Assembly (NCBI GenBank): GCA_000632805.1
Contig: CP007444.1
Span: forward strand, 868,001-932,000
Source: Dyella jiangningensis
GTDB lineage: Bacteria > Pseudomonadota > Gammaproteobacteria > Xanthomonadales > Rhodanobacteraceae
Length of the DNA stretch: 64,000 nt
Direction of reading: 5' to 3'
Part shown: piece after piece, positions 17,883 through 29,350 of the stretch
How the letters are laid out: each line of letters opens with the position of its first letter
Numbering within the stretch: the first letter of the stretch is position 1
Position numbers and translations under genes: made by a program
Notes under the pieces: model-generated
Database searches by the model: none
What the model was told of the DNA's origin: nothing
Seen by the model: the letters and a program-made list of their open reading frames with translations, nothing else

Positions 17883-20459
17883 TCAGGCCAGTGCCTTGAG
17901 GCGGTAGAGCGTTTCGAGCGCTTCACGGGGCGACATCGCATCGGGGTCGATATTTTCCAGCGCACGCTCGACCACAGAAGGCTGTGCGGCGAACAAGCCC
18001 AGTTGCGGTGAATCGTCCGGCGCGCTCTTGCTGCCGACAGCCGAGGCCTGTTGATGCATGCCGCGCTCAAGTTCGGCGAGCGTGCGCCGCGCATCCGCGA
18101 TCACCGACTTCGGCAGGCCGGCCAGCGCCGCTACCTGGAGACCGAAGCTGCGATTGGCGGGGCCTTCCTTCACCGCATGCATGAATACCAGCTGCTCGCC
18201 ATATTCGACGGCATCGAGATGCACGTTCGCGATGGACGGATACTCATTCGCCAGCTCGGTCAACTCGAAATAGTGCGTGGCGAACAGCGTGTACGAACGG
18301 CTGCTGGCGGCAAGATGCACCGCGGCCGCACGCGCCAGCGCCAGGCCGTCATAGGTGCTGGTGCCGCGGCCCACTTCGTCCATCAGCACCAGGCTGTGTT
18401 CGGTGGCGTTGTGCAGGATGTTCGCTGTCTCGCTCATCTCCACCATGAAGGTGGACTGGCCGCGCGAGAGATCATCGCCTGCGCCGATGCGGGTGAAGAT
18501 GCGATCGATCGGGCCGATCACCGCGTGCGAGGCCGGCACGTAGCTGCCGATATGCGCGAGCAGCACGATCAGCGCGTTCTGGCGCATGTAGGTCGACTTA
18601 CCGCCCATGTTCGGGCCGGTGATTACCAGCATGCGACGGTTGTCGTCCAGCGCGAGGTCGTTCGGTTCGAACGGTTCGTCGCGCACCTTTTCCACCACCG
18701 GATGGCGGCCGCGTTCGATCGCGACGCCCGGCTCGTCGGTGAGTTCGGGTGCGCTCCAGTCGAGCGCGGAGGCGCGCTCGGCCAGCGTGGCGAGCACGTC
18801 CAGTTCGGCCATCGCGGAGCCTGCGTTCTTCAGCGGTTCCAGTTCCGCGATCAGCGTATCGAGCAGGGCTTCGTAAAGGGCGCGCTCGCGCATGAGCGAG
18901 CGCTCTTTCGCCGAGAGCACCTTGTCTTCGAAGGTCTTCAGTTCTTCGGTGATGTAGCGCTCGGCGTTCTTGGTGGTCTGGCGGCGCGTGTAGTGCGTGG
19001 GCGCCTTGTCGGCCTGGCCCCTGCTGATCTCGATGTAATAGCCGTGCACGCGGTTGTAGCCGACCTTGAGCGTGGCGATACCGCTGGCAGCCTTCTCGCG
19101 CTCTTCCAGTTCGACCAGGTATTGGTCGGCATGGGTGGAGAGACGGCGCAGCTCGTCCAGTTCCGCATCGTAGCCGTCGGCGATGACGCCGCCATCGCGC
19201 TGGAGCACGGGCGGTTGCGGCACCACGGCACGGGCGAGCAGGGCGGCTGTGCCGGCGTGGTCGCCGATGCGTTCCACCAGCGCATGCAGCAAGGGGCTGT
19301 CGAGCGGCGTGATGAGCGCACGCAGTGCAGGTGCGGCGGCGAGGCCATCACGCAAGGTGGACAGATCGCGTGGACGTGCCGAACGCAAAGCGACGCGCGC
19401 AAGGATGCGTTCCAGGTCGCCGATGCCGCGCAGCTGTTCGCGCAGCGCTTCGTACTGGCGGTTGTCGATCAGCGTGCCGATGGCCTGATGACGGCTGCGC
19501 AGCAGCTCGCGCGAACGCAGCGGGCGATTGAGCCAACGGCGCACCAGGCGGGCGCCCATCGGCGTCACCGATTCATCCAGCACGCCGAGCAGGGTGTGTT
19601 CGGTGCGGCCGCTGGGGTGCGTATCGAGTTCGAGGTTGCGGCGCGTGGCGGCGTCGAGCGCGATGGTTTCGCCGGCGCTCTCCACCGCCATGCCGGAAAG
19701 ATGCGGCAGCGCGCTTTTCTGCGTCTCTTCCACATAGCCAAGCAGGCAGCCGGCCGCGGCGATCGCCAGCGGCATGCGGTCCACGCCGAAGCCGCCGAGG
19801 TCGCGCGTGCCGAAGAAACGATTGAGCTCGCGCCGTGCCGCATCGCCATCGAAATGCCACGGCGGACGCTTGCGCAGGCCGGGCAGCGAACTGACGAACT
19901 TCGGCCAGGCCACGTCTTCGCCGACCAGCGATTCGGCCGGCTGCAGTCGTGCGAGTTCCGAAGCCAGCGCTTCGGCGCTAGCGACTTCGCTGAGCAGGAA
20001 ACGGCCGCTGGCCAAATCCACCCAGGCGAGGCCATAGGCGCCGTGCGCGCCCGCGCTGATCGCCATCAGCAGGTTGTCGCGGCGTTCTTCGAGCAGGGCG
20101 GCGTCGGTCACCGTGCCCGGCGTGACGATGCGCACCACCTTGCGTTCCACCGGCCCCTTGGCGAGCGCCGGATCGCCGATCTGTTCGCAGATCGCCACCG
20201 ATTCGCCCAATCGCACGAGGCGCGCCAGGTAGTTCTCCACCGCGTGATACGGCACGCCCGCCATCGGGATCGGCTGGCCAGCGGACTGGCCACGCTGGGT
20301 CAGCGTGATGTCCAGCAGTCGCGCCGCCTTGCGTGCGTCGTCATAGAACAGCTCGTAGAAGTCACCCATGCGGAAGAACAGCAGCACGTCCGGGTGCTCG
20401 GCTTTCGCGCCCAGGTACTGGCGCATGAGTGGGGTGTGTTCAGTGCTGTTCTCGGCCAT
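17883..20459 (-). CDS. mutS: DNA mismatch repair protein MutS
   Basis: Mismatch-recognition ATPase of 858 residues. The N-terminal mismatch-binding loop contains [15 protein letters not shown] (Phe-x-Glu wedge) near residue 30. Connector, lever and clamp domains follow. The ABC-type ATPase shows Walker [14 protein letters not shown], the signature STFMVEMSE and Walker [14 protein letters not shown]. The start [16 protein letters not shown] is typical, with GGGA just upstream. It is read alone and converges on the sedolisin gene. mutL is not in the window. Confidence 0.98.
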   Translation of the reverse strand: MAENSTEHTPLMRQYLGAKAEHPDVLLFFRMGDFYELFYDDARKAARLLDITLTQRGQSAGQPIPMAGVPYHAVENYLARLVRLGESVAICEQIGDPALAKGPVERKVVRIVTPGTVTDAALLEERRDNLLMAISAGAHGAYGLAWVDLASGRFLLSEVASAEALASELARLQPAESLVGEDVAWPKFVSSLPGLRKRPPWHFDGDAARRELNRFFGTRDLGGFGVDRMPLAIAAAGCLLGYVEETQKSALPHLSGMAVESAGETIALDAATRRNLELDTHPSGRTEHTLLGVLDESVTPMGARLVRRWLNRPLRSRELLRSRHQAIGTLIDNRQYEALREQLRGIGDLERILARVALRSARPRDLSTLRDGLAAAPALRALITPLDSPLLHALVERIGDHAGTAALLARAVVPQPPVLQRDGGVIADGYDAELDELRRLSTHADQYLVELEEREKAASGIATLKVGYNRVHGYYIEISRGQADKAPTHYTRRQTTKNAERYITEELKTFEDKVLSAKERSLMRERALYEALLDTLIAELEPLKNAGSAMAELDVLATLAERASALDWSAPELTDEPGVAIERGRHPVVEKVRDEPFEPNDLALDDNRRMLVITGPNMGGKSTYMRQNALIVLLAHIGSYVPASHAVIGPIDRIFTRIGAGDDLSRGQSTFMVEMSETANILHNATEHSLVLMDEVGRGTSTYDGLALARAAAVHLAASSRSYTLFATHYFELTELANEYPSIANVHLDAVEYGEQLVFMHAVKEGPANRSFGLQVAALAGLPKSVIADARRTLAELERGMHQQASAVGSKSAPDDSPQLGLFAAQPSVVERALENIDPDAMSPREALETLYRLKALA

Positions 20460-20588
20460 TCCCGTGCGGTGTCCTGATGGTGCCTGCCGGCGTCGAGGCG
20501 CTGGCCAAAGGCGCTCACTTTAGCGGTTCGGCCTGCGCTTGTTGAGCGGAGGCGCTTCGCCGCCACGTCTGCTTCGCCGGGCATTTGC

Positions 20589-20605
20589 TGCACTGCAATG
20601 GTGCA
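20589..20605. promoter_or_regulatory. NtrC-type binding palindrome
   Basis: TGCACTGCAATGGTGCA matches the NtrC consensus TGCACC-N5-GGTGCA at 11 of 12 defined positions. It is centred about 128 bases upstream of the start site expected from the sigma-54 promoter at 20699. A further half-site GGTGCA is at 20631-20636. These distances fit NtrC enhancer sites. Confidence 0.7.
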
Positions 20606-20698
20606 AGAGGCAAGGCCTTAGTCCGGGGCTGGTGCACGTCGTGGCCCGTATTTCGCCTGGAAATGGCGTAAGCCCGCGTTTTGGGCGGTTCCGCGCGG

Positions 20699-20714
20699 TG
20701 GCATGTGTGTTGCT
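20699..20714 (+). promoter_or_regulatory. Sigma-54 promoter of the nitrate assimilation operon
   Basis: TGGCATGTGTGTTGCT matches TGGCAC-N5-TTGCW, with GG and GC exactly ten bases apart as sigma-54 requires; only the C at the sixth position differs. The expected start is near 20725, giving a leader of about 70 bases before the transporter gene. The 334-base gap 20460-20793 otherwise holds only the NtrC site and short GC-rich hairpins. Confidence 0.75.
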
Positions 20715-20793
20715 AAGCAACAAACGGGCGGCCTGTGGCCGGCGCCGCGAGGCGCGAGCAGGGGCGATTCGTCATCTTCGGGGAGGAGGTGCT

Positions 20794-22137
20794 ATGTCGG
20801 GCAAGGCGACACGGATCGAACTGTTGCAGTGGAGTACGCCGCAGATGCGCGCGTTCCATCTGAGTTGGCTGGCGTTCTTCGCCTGTTTCTTCGCGTGGTT
20901 TGCGGTGGCGCCGCTGATGCCGCTGGTGCGCGAAGAGTTCCGGCTGGGGCCCGATCAGGTCGCCAACATCACCATCGCCGCGGTGGCGGTGACCATCTTT
21001 GGGCGCCTGCTGGTAGGTCCACTGTGCGATCGCCTCGGCCCTCGTCGCACCTATGCGGGGTTGCTGCTGCTCGGGTCGATTCCCGTGTTCGGCATGGCGC
21101 TGGTACAGGGCTATGCCTCGTTCCTGGTCGCACGGTTGGCGATCGGGATGGTGGGCGCGGGCTTCGTCATCACCCAGTACCACACCTCGGTGATGTTCGC
21201 GCCCAATGTGGTGGGCACGGCCAACGCGACGACGGCCGGCTGGGGCAACGCAGGCGGCGGCGCGGCGCAGGCGGCCATGCCACTGGTGCTGGCGGGTTTG
21301 CTTGCGCTCGGCGTGGACCGCAGCCTTGGCTGGCGCGCCGCGATGGTGCTGCCGGGCGTGCTGATGGTTGTCGTGGGCGTCCTGTACTGGAAGTTCACGC
21401 AGGACAGTCCCGAGGGCGATTTCCGTGTCCTGCGCGCGCGTGGCATCAGTGCGGGAAGCGGCAAGCAGGGCGGCTGGGCCGCGTTTCGACAGGCGGCCGC
21501 CAACTACCGCGTGTGGATGCTGTTCGTCACCTATGCGGGCTGCTTCGGCATCGAGTTGTTCGTGCATGGCGTGGCGGCGTCCTACTACGTGGACCGCTTC
21601 GGCTTGGGTTTGCGCAATGCCGGACTTGCCGTGGGTGCCTTCGGCCTGCTGGCCCTGTTCGCGCGGGCGCTGGGCGGCATCACTTCCGACCGGTTGGCGC
21701 GCAGGCAGGGCTTGCTGTCGCGCGCCCGCCTGTTATGCGCACTGATGCTCTGCGAAGGCATCGGCCTGCTGTGGTTTTCGAGCGCGCAGGGCGCCGGCGT
21801 CGCGGTAACCGCCATGCTCACCTTCGGCTTGTTCACCCATATGGCGTGCGGGGCGACCTACGCGCTGGTGCCGTTCATCGACCGCAAGGCGCTCGGTGGC
21901 GTGGCGGGCATCGTCGGTGCCGGCGGAAACGTTGGCGCCGTGGCCGCGGGCTTCTTGCAGAAGTACACCGGCTCGGTGCAGCACACCTTCATGGCTCTGG
22001 GCGGCTTTGTCATCGCCGGTTCGCTGTGTGCGCTGGCGGTGCGCTTCAGCCACGAGCACGTGGCCGACGAAGAACGGCGTTACCAGGAAGCCTTGCAGCA
22101 GGGTCGCGCTGCGACGCCGGCGCTGGCCATCGACTGA
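20794..22137 (+). CDS. narK: Nitrate/nitrite MFS transporter (NarK/NasA type)
   Basis: Major facilitator of 447 residues and about 12 membrane segments, nitrate/nitrite porter family. The nitrate-signature stretch GWGNAGGGAAQA is at about residue 150, and GRLLVGPLCDRLGPRRTY is the MFS loop 2-3 motif. A second Gly-rich signature (GIVGAGGNVGAVAAGFLQK) lies in the second half. As first gene of the assimilation operon it should import nitrate. ATG 20794 has GGGGAGGAGG upstream; an open frame upstream crosses the promoter and is not used. nirB starts 21 bases after the stop. Confidence 0.93.
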   Translation: MSGKATRIELLQWSTPQMRAFHLSWLAFFACFFAWFAVAPLMPLVREEFRLGPDQVANITIAAVAVTIFGRLLVGPLCDRLGPRRTYAGLLLLGSIPVFGMALVQGYASFLVARLAIGMVGAGFVITQYHTSVMFAPNVVGTANATTAGWGNAGGGAAQAAMPLVLAGLLALGVDRSLGWRAAMVLPGVLMVVVGVLYWKFTQDSPEGDFRVLRARGISAGSGKQGGWAAFRQAAANYRVWMLFVTYAGCFGIELFVHGVAASYYVDRFGLGLRNAGLAVGAFGLLALFARALGGITSDRLARRQGLLSRARLLCALMLCEGIGLLWFSSAQGAGVAVTAMLTFGLFTHMACGATYALVPFIDRKALGGVAGIVGAGGNVGAVAAGFLQKYTGSVQHTFMALGGFVIAGSLCALAVRFSHEHVADEERRYQEALQQGRAATPALAID

Positions 22138-22158
22138 TTCGACGGGGAGATCATCGAC

Positions 22159-24729
22159 ATGACGATGAAGCTGGTCGTAGTGGGCAACGGAATGGTGGGC
22201 CATAAGCTGCTGGAAGAGCTGGCGGCGCTGCAGTCGCCGGGCCTGGACGTCACGGTGCTTTGCGAGGAAAGCCGACCCGCGTACGACCGCGTGCACCTGT
22301 CGGAATTCTTCACTGGCAAGAGTGCCGACGACTTGTCGCTGGTGGCGCCGGGGTTCTTCGAACAGGCCGGCATGCATTTGCGCTTGGCGACGCGCGCAGT
22401 GGGCATCGATCGTGCGATGAAGCGCGTGACTACGCATGACGGTGAGGTCATTTCGTACGACAAGCTGGTGATCGCCACCGGATCGTCGCCCTTCGTGCCG
22501 ACGATTCCCGGCAACGATCGTCCCGGTTGCCTGGTGTATCGCACGCTGGACGACCTGGCCGCGCTTTCGCACTGGGGCGGCCAATCCCGGCATGGGGTGG
22601 TGGTGGGCGGCGGCCTGCTCGGATTGGAGTGCGCCAAGGCCCTGCGTGACATGGGGCTGGAAACGCACGTGGTGGAATTCGCCTCGCGCCTGATGGCGGT
22701 GCAGGTGGACGACGTCGGTGGACAGGTGTTGCGCAAGACCATCGAAGATCTCGGTCTCGTGGTGCATACCGGCAAGAACACGCAGCAAATCACCGACGGC
22801 CAGACGCTGCGCCACCGCATGAGCTTTGCCGACGGCAGCCACCTGGAGACCGACATCATCGTGTTCTCCGCCGGCATCCGTCCGCGCGATGAGCTGGCAC
22901 GGCAAAGCGAGCTGGGCGTGGGGCAGCGCGGCGGCATCATGGTGGACAACTTCTGTCGCACGCGCGATCGCGATGTCTACGCCATCGGCGAATGCGCGCA
23001 GTGGGGCGGCAAGGTGTTCGGGCTGGTGGCGCCGGGTTACGACATGGCGCGCGTGGTCGCCAGGCACCTGCATGCGTTGCTGACCCGCAAGCCCTCGCCC
23101 GAGCTACCGGAGTTTGCCGGAGCGGACATGTCCACCAAGCTCAAGCTCATGGGCGTGGATGTGGCGAGCATCGGCGACGCGCATGGCGCCACGCCCGGAA
23201 GCCGCAGCTACCAGTTCAGCGACGGGCGACGCCAGGTCTACAAGAAGCTGGTGGTATCGGAGGACGGCAAGCGCCTGCTCGGCGGCGTGCTGGTGGGCGA
23301 TGCCACCGACTACGGCACGCTGCTGCAGATGGTGCTCAACGGCCTGGAATTGCCGGACGCGCCGGAGTCATTGATCCTGCCTGTTGCCGATGGCAAGTCT
23401 TCCCCGGGGCTGGCGGTGGATGCGTTGCCGGCGTCGGCGCAGGTCTGCTCGTGCAACAACGTGAGCAAAGGGCAGCTGTGCGAGGCCGTCGCTGCTGGCG
23501 CAACGTCCATCGGTGCACTGAAGGATGCAACGCGGGCGGGCACGACCTGCGGCGGCTGCGTACCGCTGGCCACGCAGATCATGAAGGCGGAGATGAAGCG
23601 CCAGGGCATGGCGGTCAATCACCATCTGTGCGAACACTTTCCGTACTCGCGCCAGGAGCTTTATCACCTGGTTCGCGTCGAGCGCATCCGACGCTTCGAC
23701 GAGCTGCTCGCGCGCCACGGCAGGGGCCTGGGTTGCGATATCTGCAAGCCCACGGTAGCCGGCATCCTGGCTTCGTGCTGGAACGAATTCGTGCTGCAAC
23801 GGGAACACGCCTCGCTGCAGGACTCCAACGACTATTTCCTCGCCAACATCCAGAAGGACGGCAGCTATTCGGTGGTGCCGCGCATGCCTGGCGGCGAGGT
23901 GACGCCCGATGGGCTCATCGCGATAGGGCAGATTGCGCGCAAGTACGGCCTGTATACCAAGCTCACCGGCGGACAGCGGGTCGACATGTTTGGAGCCCGG
24001 CTCGAGCAGCTTCCTTCGATCTGGGAAGAACTGATCGCTGCCGGCTTCGAATCGGGGCATGCCTATGGCAAGTCGCTGCGCACGGTGAAGTCCTGCGTGG
24101 GATCGACCTGGTGCCGCTACGGCGTGCAGGATTCGGTAGGCACCGCCATCGATCTGGAAAACCGCTACAAGGGCCTGCGCTCGCCGCACAAGCTGAAGTT
24201 CGCCGTTTCCGGCTGCGCAAGGGAGTGCGCCGAGGCGCAAGGCAAGGACGTGGGCATCATCGCCACCGAGAAGGGCTGGAATCTTTACGTATGCGGCAAT
24301 GGCGGCATGAAGCCGCGGCATGCCGAACTGCTGGCCGGTGATCTCGATGGCGACACGCTGGTTCGCTACATCGACCGCTTCCTGATGTTCTACATTCGCA
24401 CGGCAGATCGCCTGCAGCGCACCAGTGTGTGGCGCGACAACCTCGAAGGTGGCATGGACTACCTGCGGGATGTGATCGTCCATGATCGTCTGGGCATCGC
24501 AGGTGAACTCGAAGCAGAGATGCGGCACGTCGTCGATACCTACGAGTGCGAGTGGAAGCGGGCGGTGAACGACCCGCAGGTTCGGCGCCGCTTTCGGCAC
24601 TTCGTCAACAGCGAAGCCGGCGACGACCAGATGGACTTCGTGCCCGAGCGCGGCCAGATCAGGCCGGCCTCAGCAGATGAAAAGCGCCATCGGCCAGGCC
24701 GTATCCCGGTCGTGGTGGAAACGGAGTGA
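22159..24729 (+). CDS. nirB: Assimilatory nitrite reductase (NADH), large subunit
   Basis: Reduces nitrite to ammonium with NADH in the cytoplasm. It has 856 residues. An FAD/NAD-binding half (1-380; GNGMVGHKLLEEL and VVVGGGLLGLECAKAL) is followed by a BFD-like [2Fe-2S] domain with CSCNN and CGGC cysteines (about 430-490). The sulfite/nitrite reductase half carries the [4Fe-4S]-sirohaem cysteines SCVGSTWCRYG and SGCARECAEA. Start ATG 22159 has GGGGAGA upstream; ATG 22165 is an alternative. Sirohaem comes from cysG and hemD in the same operon. Confidence 0.96.
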   Translation: MTMKLVVVGNGMVGHKLLEELAALQSPGLDVTVLCEESRPAYDRVHLSEFFTGKSADDLSLVAPGFFEQAGMHLRLATRAVGIDRAMKRVTTHDGEVISYDKLVIATGSSPFVPTIPGNDRPGCLVYRTLDDLAALSHWGGQSRHGVVVGGGLLGLECAKALRDMGLETHVVEFASRLMAVQVDDVGGQVLRKTIEDLGLVVHTGKNTQQITDGQTLRHRMSFADGSHLETDIIVFSAGIRPRDELARQSELGVGQRGGIMVDNFCRTRDRDVYAIGECAQWGGKVFGLVAPGYDMARVVARHLHALLTRKPSPELPEFAGADMSTKLKLMGVDVASIGDAHGATPGSRSYQFSDGRRQVYKKLVVSEDGKRLLGGVLVGDATDYGTLLQMVLNGLELPDAPESLILPVADGKSSPGLAVDALPASAQVCSCNNVSKGQLCEAVAAGATSIGALKDATRAGTTCGGCVPLATQIMKAEMKRQGMAVNHHLCEHFPYSRQELYHLVRVERIRRFDELLARHGRGLGCDICKPTVAGILASCWNEFVLQREHASLQDSNDYFLANIQKDGSYSVVPRMPGGEVTPDGLIAIGQIARKYGLYTKLTGGQRVDMFGARLEQLPSIWEELIAAGFESGHAYGKSLRTVKSCVGSTWCRYGVQDSVGTAIDLENRYKGLRSPHKLKFAVSGCARECAEAQGKDVGIIATEKGWNLYVCGNGGMKPRHAELLAGDLDGDTLVRYIDRFLMFYIRTADRLQRTSVWRDNLEGGMDYLRDVIVHDRLGIAGELEAEMRHVVDTYECEWKRAVNDPQVRRRFRHFVNSEAGDDQMDFVPERGQIRPASADEKRHRPGRIPVVVETE

Positions 24730-24733
24730 ATCC

Positions 24734-25072
24734 ATGAACACAATCGATTGGACGTCCATTTGCAGCATCGATGACATCGTCCCGGACACGGGTGTATGCG
24801 CCCTGGTCGATGGCGGGCAGGTGGCGGTGTTCCGGCTGGGGAAGGATGCGCTCTACGCGATCGACAACGTCGACCCCAACAGCGGCGCTGCCGTGCTTTC
24901 GCGCGGGCTGGTGGGAAGTCTGGGCGATCGCGTGGTGGTGGCCTCACCGATCCACAAGCAACACTTCGACCTGCGTACCGGCGAGTGCATGGAAGCGCCG
25001 GAGCACAGCGTGCACGCGTGGCAGGTGCGCCGCAACGGCGATGCCGTAGAGATCAGGCGCGGAGAACCATGA
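24734..25072 (+). CDS. nirD: Nitrite reductase (NADH), small subunit
   Basis: Rieske-fold protein of 112 residues that pairs with NirB. As in other NirD proteins the Rieske ligands are absent: the loops read NVDPNSGAAVL and SPIHKQHFDLRTG instead of CxH and CxxH. ATG 24734 has GGAG upstream, and the gap to nirB is four bases. Confidence 0.94.
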   Translation: MNTIDWTSICSIDDIVPDTGVCALVDGGQVAVFRLGKDALYAIDNVDPNSGAAVLSRGLVGSLGDRVVVASPIHKQHFDLRTGECMEAPEHSVHAWQVRRNGDAVEIRRGEP

Positions 25073-25127
25073 CCCGACACCGTTCCCCTGGGGCAGTGCG
25101 TTGCGGCGGCATGACGGGTGGATGCGC

Positions 25128-27833
25128 ATGAACGCGTCGGTGGCTACCACCTGCCCCTACTGCGGCGTGGGCTGCGGCGTGCTGGCGCGGATCGACGCCG
25201 ATGGCGAAGTCAACGTGGCTGGTGATCCCGCGCACGGCTCCAACTTCGGCCGGCTCTGCGTGAAAGGCGCGGCGCTGGGGGAAACGGTGGACCTGCAGGG
25301 ACGCCTGCTGCATCCGCAGATGCGCGGCGCAGACGGTACCTTCCATCGGGCGACATGGGATGAAGCGTTGGATCGCGTGGCAGCGGGATTTCGCCGCGTC
25401 GTCGATCAGCATGGCCCGGATGCCGTGGCGTTCTATGTATCGGGCCAACTGCTCACCGAGGACTACTACGTCGCCAACAAGCTGGCCAAGGGCTACCTCG
25501 GCACGGCGAACATCGACACCAATTCGCGCCTGTGCATGTCGTCGGCGGTGGCGGGGCACAAGCGTGCGTTCGGTGAGGACGTGGTGCCGGGGTGTTACGA
25601 AGACCTGGATCAGGCCGAACTGGTCGTGTTGATCGGTTCCAATACCGCCTGGTGCCATCCGGTGCTGTTCCAACGCATCACAAAAGCGAAGGAAGCCGGT
25701 GCGACGCTGGTGGTGATCGATCCACGCTTCACCGCGACCTGCGAGTCGGCCGACCTGCATTTGCCGGTCAAGCCGGGCACGGACGTCTGGCTGTTCAACG
25801 GGCTGCTGGTGTTTCTGTTCCAGCACGGCGTGATGGACACGAACTTCGTCGATGCGCACACCAGCGAATTCAACGCCGCGCTGGCCGCCGCCGCGGCAGA
25901 TGCGGGCGATCCCGCGCAGGTCGCGCGCATCTGCGGCGTGCAGTTGTCCGACCTGCTGTCGTTCTATCGCCTCGTTGCGCGCCATGAGCGAACGGTGAGC
26001 CTGTTTTCGCAGGGCGTGAACCAGTCTTCCAGCGGCACCGACAAGGTCAACAGCATCATCAACTGCCATCTGCTCACCGGGCGCATCGGTCGGCCGGGCA
26101 TGGGGCCGTTCTCCATCACCGGACAACCCAACGCGATGGGCGGTCGTGAGGTGGGAGGCCTCGCGAACATGCTGGCCGCGCACATGGAATTGCACGAGCC
26201 GGTGCATCGCCAGATCGTGCAGACGTTCTGGTCCTCGCCGCGCATCGCCTCGCGGCCCGGTTTGAAGGCAGTCGCCTTGTTCGACGCGATGCTCGAAGGG
26301 CAGGTCAAGGCGGTGTGGATCATGGGCACGAATCCCGTGGTGAGCCTGCCGGATGCCGATCGTGCAAAACGGGCGCTGGATTGCTGCGAACTGGTGGTCT
26401 GCTCGGACATCGTCGAGCACACCGACACCAACGCTCACGCACATGTGTTGTTGCCTGCGCTGGGCTGGGGCGAAAAGAACGGCACGGTGACCAGTTCGGA
26501 GCGGCGGATATCACGACAGCGCCCCTTCCTGCCTGCACCGGGCGAGGCGCTTGCGGATTGGCGCATCATCTGCGAAGTGGCGCGGCGGCTGGGCTTCGAA
26601 GAGGGTTTCGGCTTCGAGAATCCGCACGACATCTTCGTGGAACATGCGCGGCTTACCGCATTCCGCAACCATGCGCCGCGGAGTGATGGCGAGTCCGCGG
26701 CAGAGCGCCAACTGAATCTCGGCGGGCTGGCATCGCTCAGCCTTCAGGCTTACGAGGCCCTGGCCCCGGTGCAGTGGCCTGTATGCGAAGACGCCGCTGG
26801 AACGCCCCGATTGTTCACCGATGGTCGCTTCGGTCATGCGAACGGCCAGGCCCGGTTCGTGCCCACCGCAGCACGCTCGCCCGTCCATGCGACGGATCGC
26901 GAGTATCCGTTGGTACTCAACACCGGCCGCGTGCGCGACCAGTGGCACACCATGACGCGCACCGGAAAATCACCGAAGTTGGCCGGCCATACCAGCGAGC
27001 CCTACGTGGACATGCATCCCCATGATGCGCTGCGCAGCGGCGTGCGCGAAGGCGAGTTGGCGCGCGTGCATTCGCATTGGGGCGCGATGGTGGCGCGCGT
27101 GCGTCATGGCGGCGGCATCCTGGCGGGCAATGTGTTCGTGCCGATTCATTGGAGCGATCAGTTCGCGTCCGACGCGCGCGTGGGCGGCGTGGTGAATCCG
27201 GTGGTCGACCCGGTCTCCGGCGAGCCGGAGTTCAAGCACACGCCGGTGCGCGTGGAACCCTTCCTCGTGCGGTGGTACGGCTTTGCGTTCGGGCGCCGCG
27301 CACTGCCGACCTCGGAGCTCAGTTACTGGACGGTGATCCGGGGCGATCGCTTCCTGCGCTACGAGATCGCACACCGCGAACGGCCGAAGGACTGCCATGC
27401 CTGGGCCCGAACCTGGCTCGACGTGCACGATGCAAATGCCGATTGGCTGGAACACGACGATCAAGGGACGGGCGTCTATCGCGCGGCGCATGTAGTGGAT
27501 GGCCGCATCGAATCCTGCGTGTTCCTCTCCGCCCGCCCCGACCTCCCTTCACGCCACTGGCTGGCCAGCCTGTTTGCGCGTGAAGCGTTGACTGATGCGG
27601 ATCGCGTGGCCTTGCTCGCGGGTGAGTCGCCCGATGCGATCGCAGATGCGGGCCCGGTGGTGTGCTCGTGCTTTGGCGTGGGGCGAAACACCATCACCGA
27701 GGCCATTCGCGCCAAGGGCCTGGAAACGCCGGCAGGTATCACCGCTGTACTGCGTGCGGGCGGCAATTGCGGATCGTGCGTGCCGGAGCTGCGGCGGCTG
27801 ATCGTCGAGGCGCGCGCAGAGGTCGACGCCTGA
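25128..27833 (+). CDS. nasA: Assimilatory nitrate reductase, catalytic subunit
   Basis: Molybdenum enzyme that reduces nitrate to nitrite in the cytoplasm. It has 901 residues. The N-terminal [4Fe-4S] ligands are C9, C12, C16 and C44 (CPYCGVGC and RLCVKG). The Mo-bis-MGD domains follow, with the probable Mo-ligand Cys in [10 protein letters not shown], and the C-terminal dinucleotide-binding domain has [22 protein letters not shown]-like [2Fe-2S] domain (CSCFG and GNCGSC) ends the protein, as in Klebsiella-type NasA. No separate electron-transfer gene is nearby. Start ATG 25128 has GGGTGG seven bases upstream; ATG 25122 is possible. Confidence 0.95.
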   Translation: MNASVATTCPYCGVGCGVLARIDADGEVNVAGDPAHGSNFGRLCVKGAALGETVDLQGRLLHPQMRGADGTFHRATWDEALDRVAAGFRRVVDQHGPDAVAFYVSGQLLTEDYYVANKLAKGYLGTANIDTNSRLCMSSAVAGHKRAFGEDVVPGCYEDLDQAELVVLIGSNTAWCHPVLFQRITKAKEAGATLVVIDPRFTATCESADLHLPVKPGTDVWLFNGLLVFLFQHGVMDTNFVDAHTSEFNAALAAAAADAGDPAQVARICGVQLSDLLSFYRLVARHERTVSLFSQGVNQSSSGTDKVNSIINCHLLTGRIGRPGMGPFSITGQPNAMGGREVGGLANMLAAHMELHEPVHRQIVQTFWSSPRIASRPGLKAVALFDAMLEGQVKAVWIMGTNPVVSLPDADRAKRALDCCELVVCSDIVEHTDTNAHAHVLLPALGWGEKNGTVTSSERRISRQRPFLPAPGEALADWRIICEVARRLGFEEGFGFENPHDIFVEHARLTAFRNHAPRSDGESAAERQLNLGGLASLSLQAYEALAPVQWPVCEDAAGTPRLFTDGRFGHANGQARFVPTAARSPVHATDREYPLVLNTGRVRDQWHTMTRTGKSPKLAGHTSEPYVDMHPHDALRSGVREGELARVHSHWGAMVARVRHGGGILAGNVFVPIHWSDQFASDARVGGVVNPVVDPVSGEPEFKHTPVRVEPFLVRWYGFAFGRRALPTSELSYWTVIRGDRFLRYEIAHRERPKDCHAWARTWLDVHDANADWLEHDDQGTGVYRAAHVVDGRIESCVFLSARPDLPSRHWLASLFAREALTDADRVALLAGESPDAIADAGPVVCSCFGVGRNTITEAIRAKGLETPAGITAVLRAGGNCGSCVPELRRLIVEARAEVDA

Positions 27834-27864
27834 ACTGATGCACGACAAACATGGGAGGCCATCG

Positions 27865-29298
27865 ATGAAGCTCTATCCGCTGTTCGCCGATCTGACGGGG
27901 CTGCCGGTGCTGGTGGTCGGCGGTGGCAGCGTGGCATACCGCAAGGCGGAGGCCCTGCAGGCCGCAGGGGCCCGCGTCACGGTGGGCGCGCCGAAGTTGG
28001 ACGAGCGGCTGGCCCGTGACGTTGACGATGGAACGCTGGCGTGGCGCTGCGGGTCATTCGCACCGGACTGGCTCGATGGCATGTGGCTGGTCATTGCCGC
28101 CACGGATGACCGCGGTCTCAATGCTTGCGTGGCCGAGGAGGCGGGCAAGCGACGCATCTTTGCCAATGTAGTGGATGACGCCGAACAGTCGCGTTTCCAC
28201 GTCCCTGCCGTGGTCGACCGCTCGCCGTTGATGGTGGCGATTTCCACGGCAGGTGCAGCACCGGCATTGGCGCGGCGCGTGCGCGAGATGCTCGAGCGCG
28301 CGCTGGATAACGCGCTGGGAACCCTGGTGGCCCTGGCGCAGCGACATCGTGCGCGGATTCTGCAAGTACACGCAGACCTGGCTGCGCGTCGTGCGTTCTA
28401 CGATTGGCTGTATGAAGGGCCCGTGTTGTCGCGGCTCCGTCGTGGGCAACCGCAACAGGCGGAGCGCCTGCTGCTCGATGCGTTGCACGCCGATAAGCCT
28501 CGGGGTCGCACGGGCTCCGTGACCTTGGTGGGCGCCGGCCCGGGACACCCCGGCCTGTTGACGTTGCAGGCGCTGCGAGCATTGAACGAAGCGGATGTGA
28601 TCCTGCACGACCAATTGGTGAGTGCGGAGATCCTCGGTATGGCCCGGCGTGATGCCGAACGCTTTGATGTGGGCAAGCGTTGCGGGGGACGTCATGTGCC
28701 GCAGGAGCAAATCCATCGGCTCATGCTGGCCCACGCCCGCGAAGGACGACGGGTAGTACGCCTGAAAGGAGGGGATCCGTTCGTGTTCGGTCGTGGCGGC
28801 GAGGAGCTTGCCTTTCTCCGGCACCATGGCATCCCTTGCCACGTCGTGCCGGGTATCACCGCTGCCGTCGCCTGCGCGGCCTTCGCCGGCATTCCGCTGA
28901 CGCACCGCGATCATGCGCAGTCGATCTGCCTGTTGACGGCCCACGGCAAGGACGCTGTGGATGCGCTGGATACGCCCGCCCTGGGCGACGCCCGGCAGAC
29001 CTTGGCGATTTACATGGGCATCGAGCGGATCGGCTCGTTGACGGAGCGACTGCTGGCGCACGGCCGCGCAGCGGATACGCCGGTGGCGATCATCGAGAAC
29101 GGCACGCTGCCACAACAGCGCGTGATCACCGGAATGCTCCATGCATTGCCTCGGCTTGCCCAGCTCCATGCCGTCACGACGCCGGCGCTGCTCATCATCG
29201 GCGAGGTGGCGGCCTTCGCCCAGGAGCAGCCCGGGTACGACGAACGGACCGGCGACGGTGCAGCGCGGCTGGCGACGATGGAGGCGGAGCTGACGTGA
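27865..29298 (+). CDS. cysG: Sirohaem synthase CysG (trifunctional)
   Basis: Makes sirohaem from uroporphyrinogen III. It has 477 residues. The N-terminal dehydrogenase/ferrochelatase part has a Rossmann motif [15 protein letters not shown] (about 14-28). The C-terminal SAM-dependent uroporphyrinogen-III methyltransferase has [36 protein letters not shown] and the VVPGITAA loop. ATG 27865 is fixed by GGGAGG, 31 bases after nasA. It feeds the NirB cofactor. Confidence 0.95.
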   Translation: MKLYPLFADLTGLPVLVVGGGSVAYRKAEALQAAGARVTVGAPKLDERLARDVDDGTLAWRCGSFAPDWLDGMWLVIAATDDRGLNACVAEEAGKRRIFANVVDDAEQSRFHVPAVVDRSPLMVAISTAGAAPALARRVREMLERALDNALGTLVALAQRHRARILQVHADLAARRAFYDWLYEGPVLSRLRRGQPQQAERLLLDALHADKPRGRTGSVTLVGAGPGHPGLLTLQALRALNEADVILHDQLVSAEILGMARRDAERFDVGKRCGGRHVPQEQIHRLMLAHAREGRRVVRLKGGDPFVFGRGGEELAFLRHHGIPCHVVPGITAAVACAAFAGIPLTHRDHAQSICLLTAHGKDAVDALDTPALGDARQTLAIYMGIERIGSLTERLLAHGRAADTPVAIIENGTLPQQRVITGMLHALPRLAQLHAVTTPALLIIGEVAAFAQEQPGYDERTGDGAARLATMEAELT

Positions 29299-29350
29299 AG
29301 GCGAATCATGGTCGAGGCATCGTGGTCCTGCCCTGGGCGAGAGGTTGTCG

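Noticed and set aside
18051..20477. 808-codon open frame antisense to mutS
   Set aside because: It is the mirror of a high-GC coding region; its composition (Arg/Ala/His rich, no known motif) and full overlap with mutS mark it as a shadow frame.
20631..20649. Second NtrC site around GGTGCACG
   Set aside because: Only one half-site matches; the partner half scores 1 of 6 in either phase.
20539..20793. N-terminal extension of the nitrate transporter by 85 codons
   Set aside because: It would span the sigma-54 promoter and part of the NtrC region; the strong ribosome-binding site lies just before ATG 20794.
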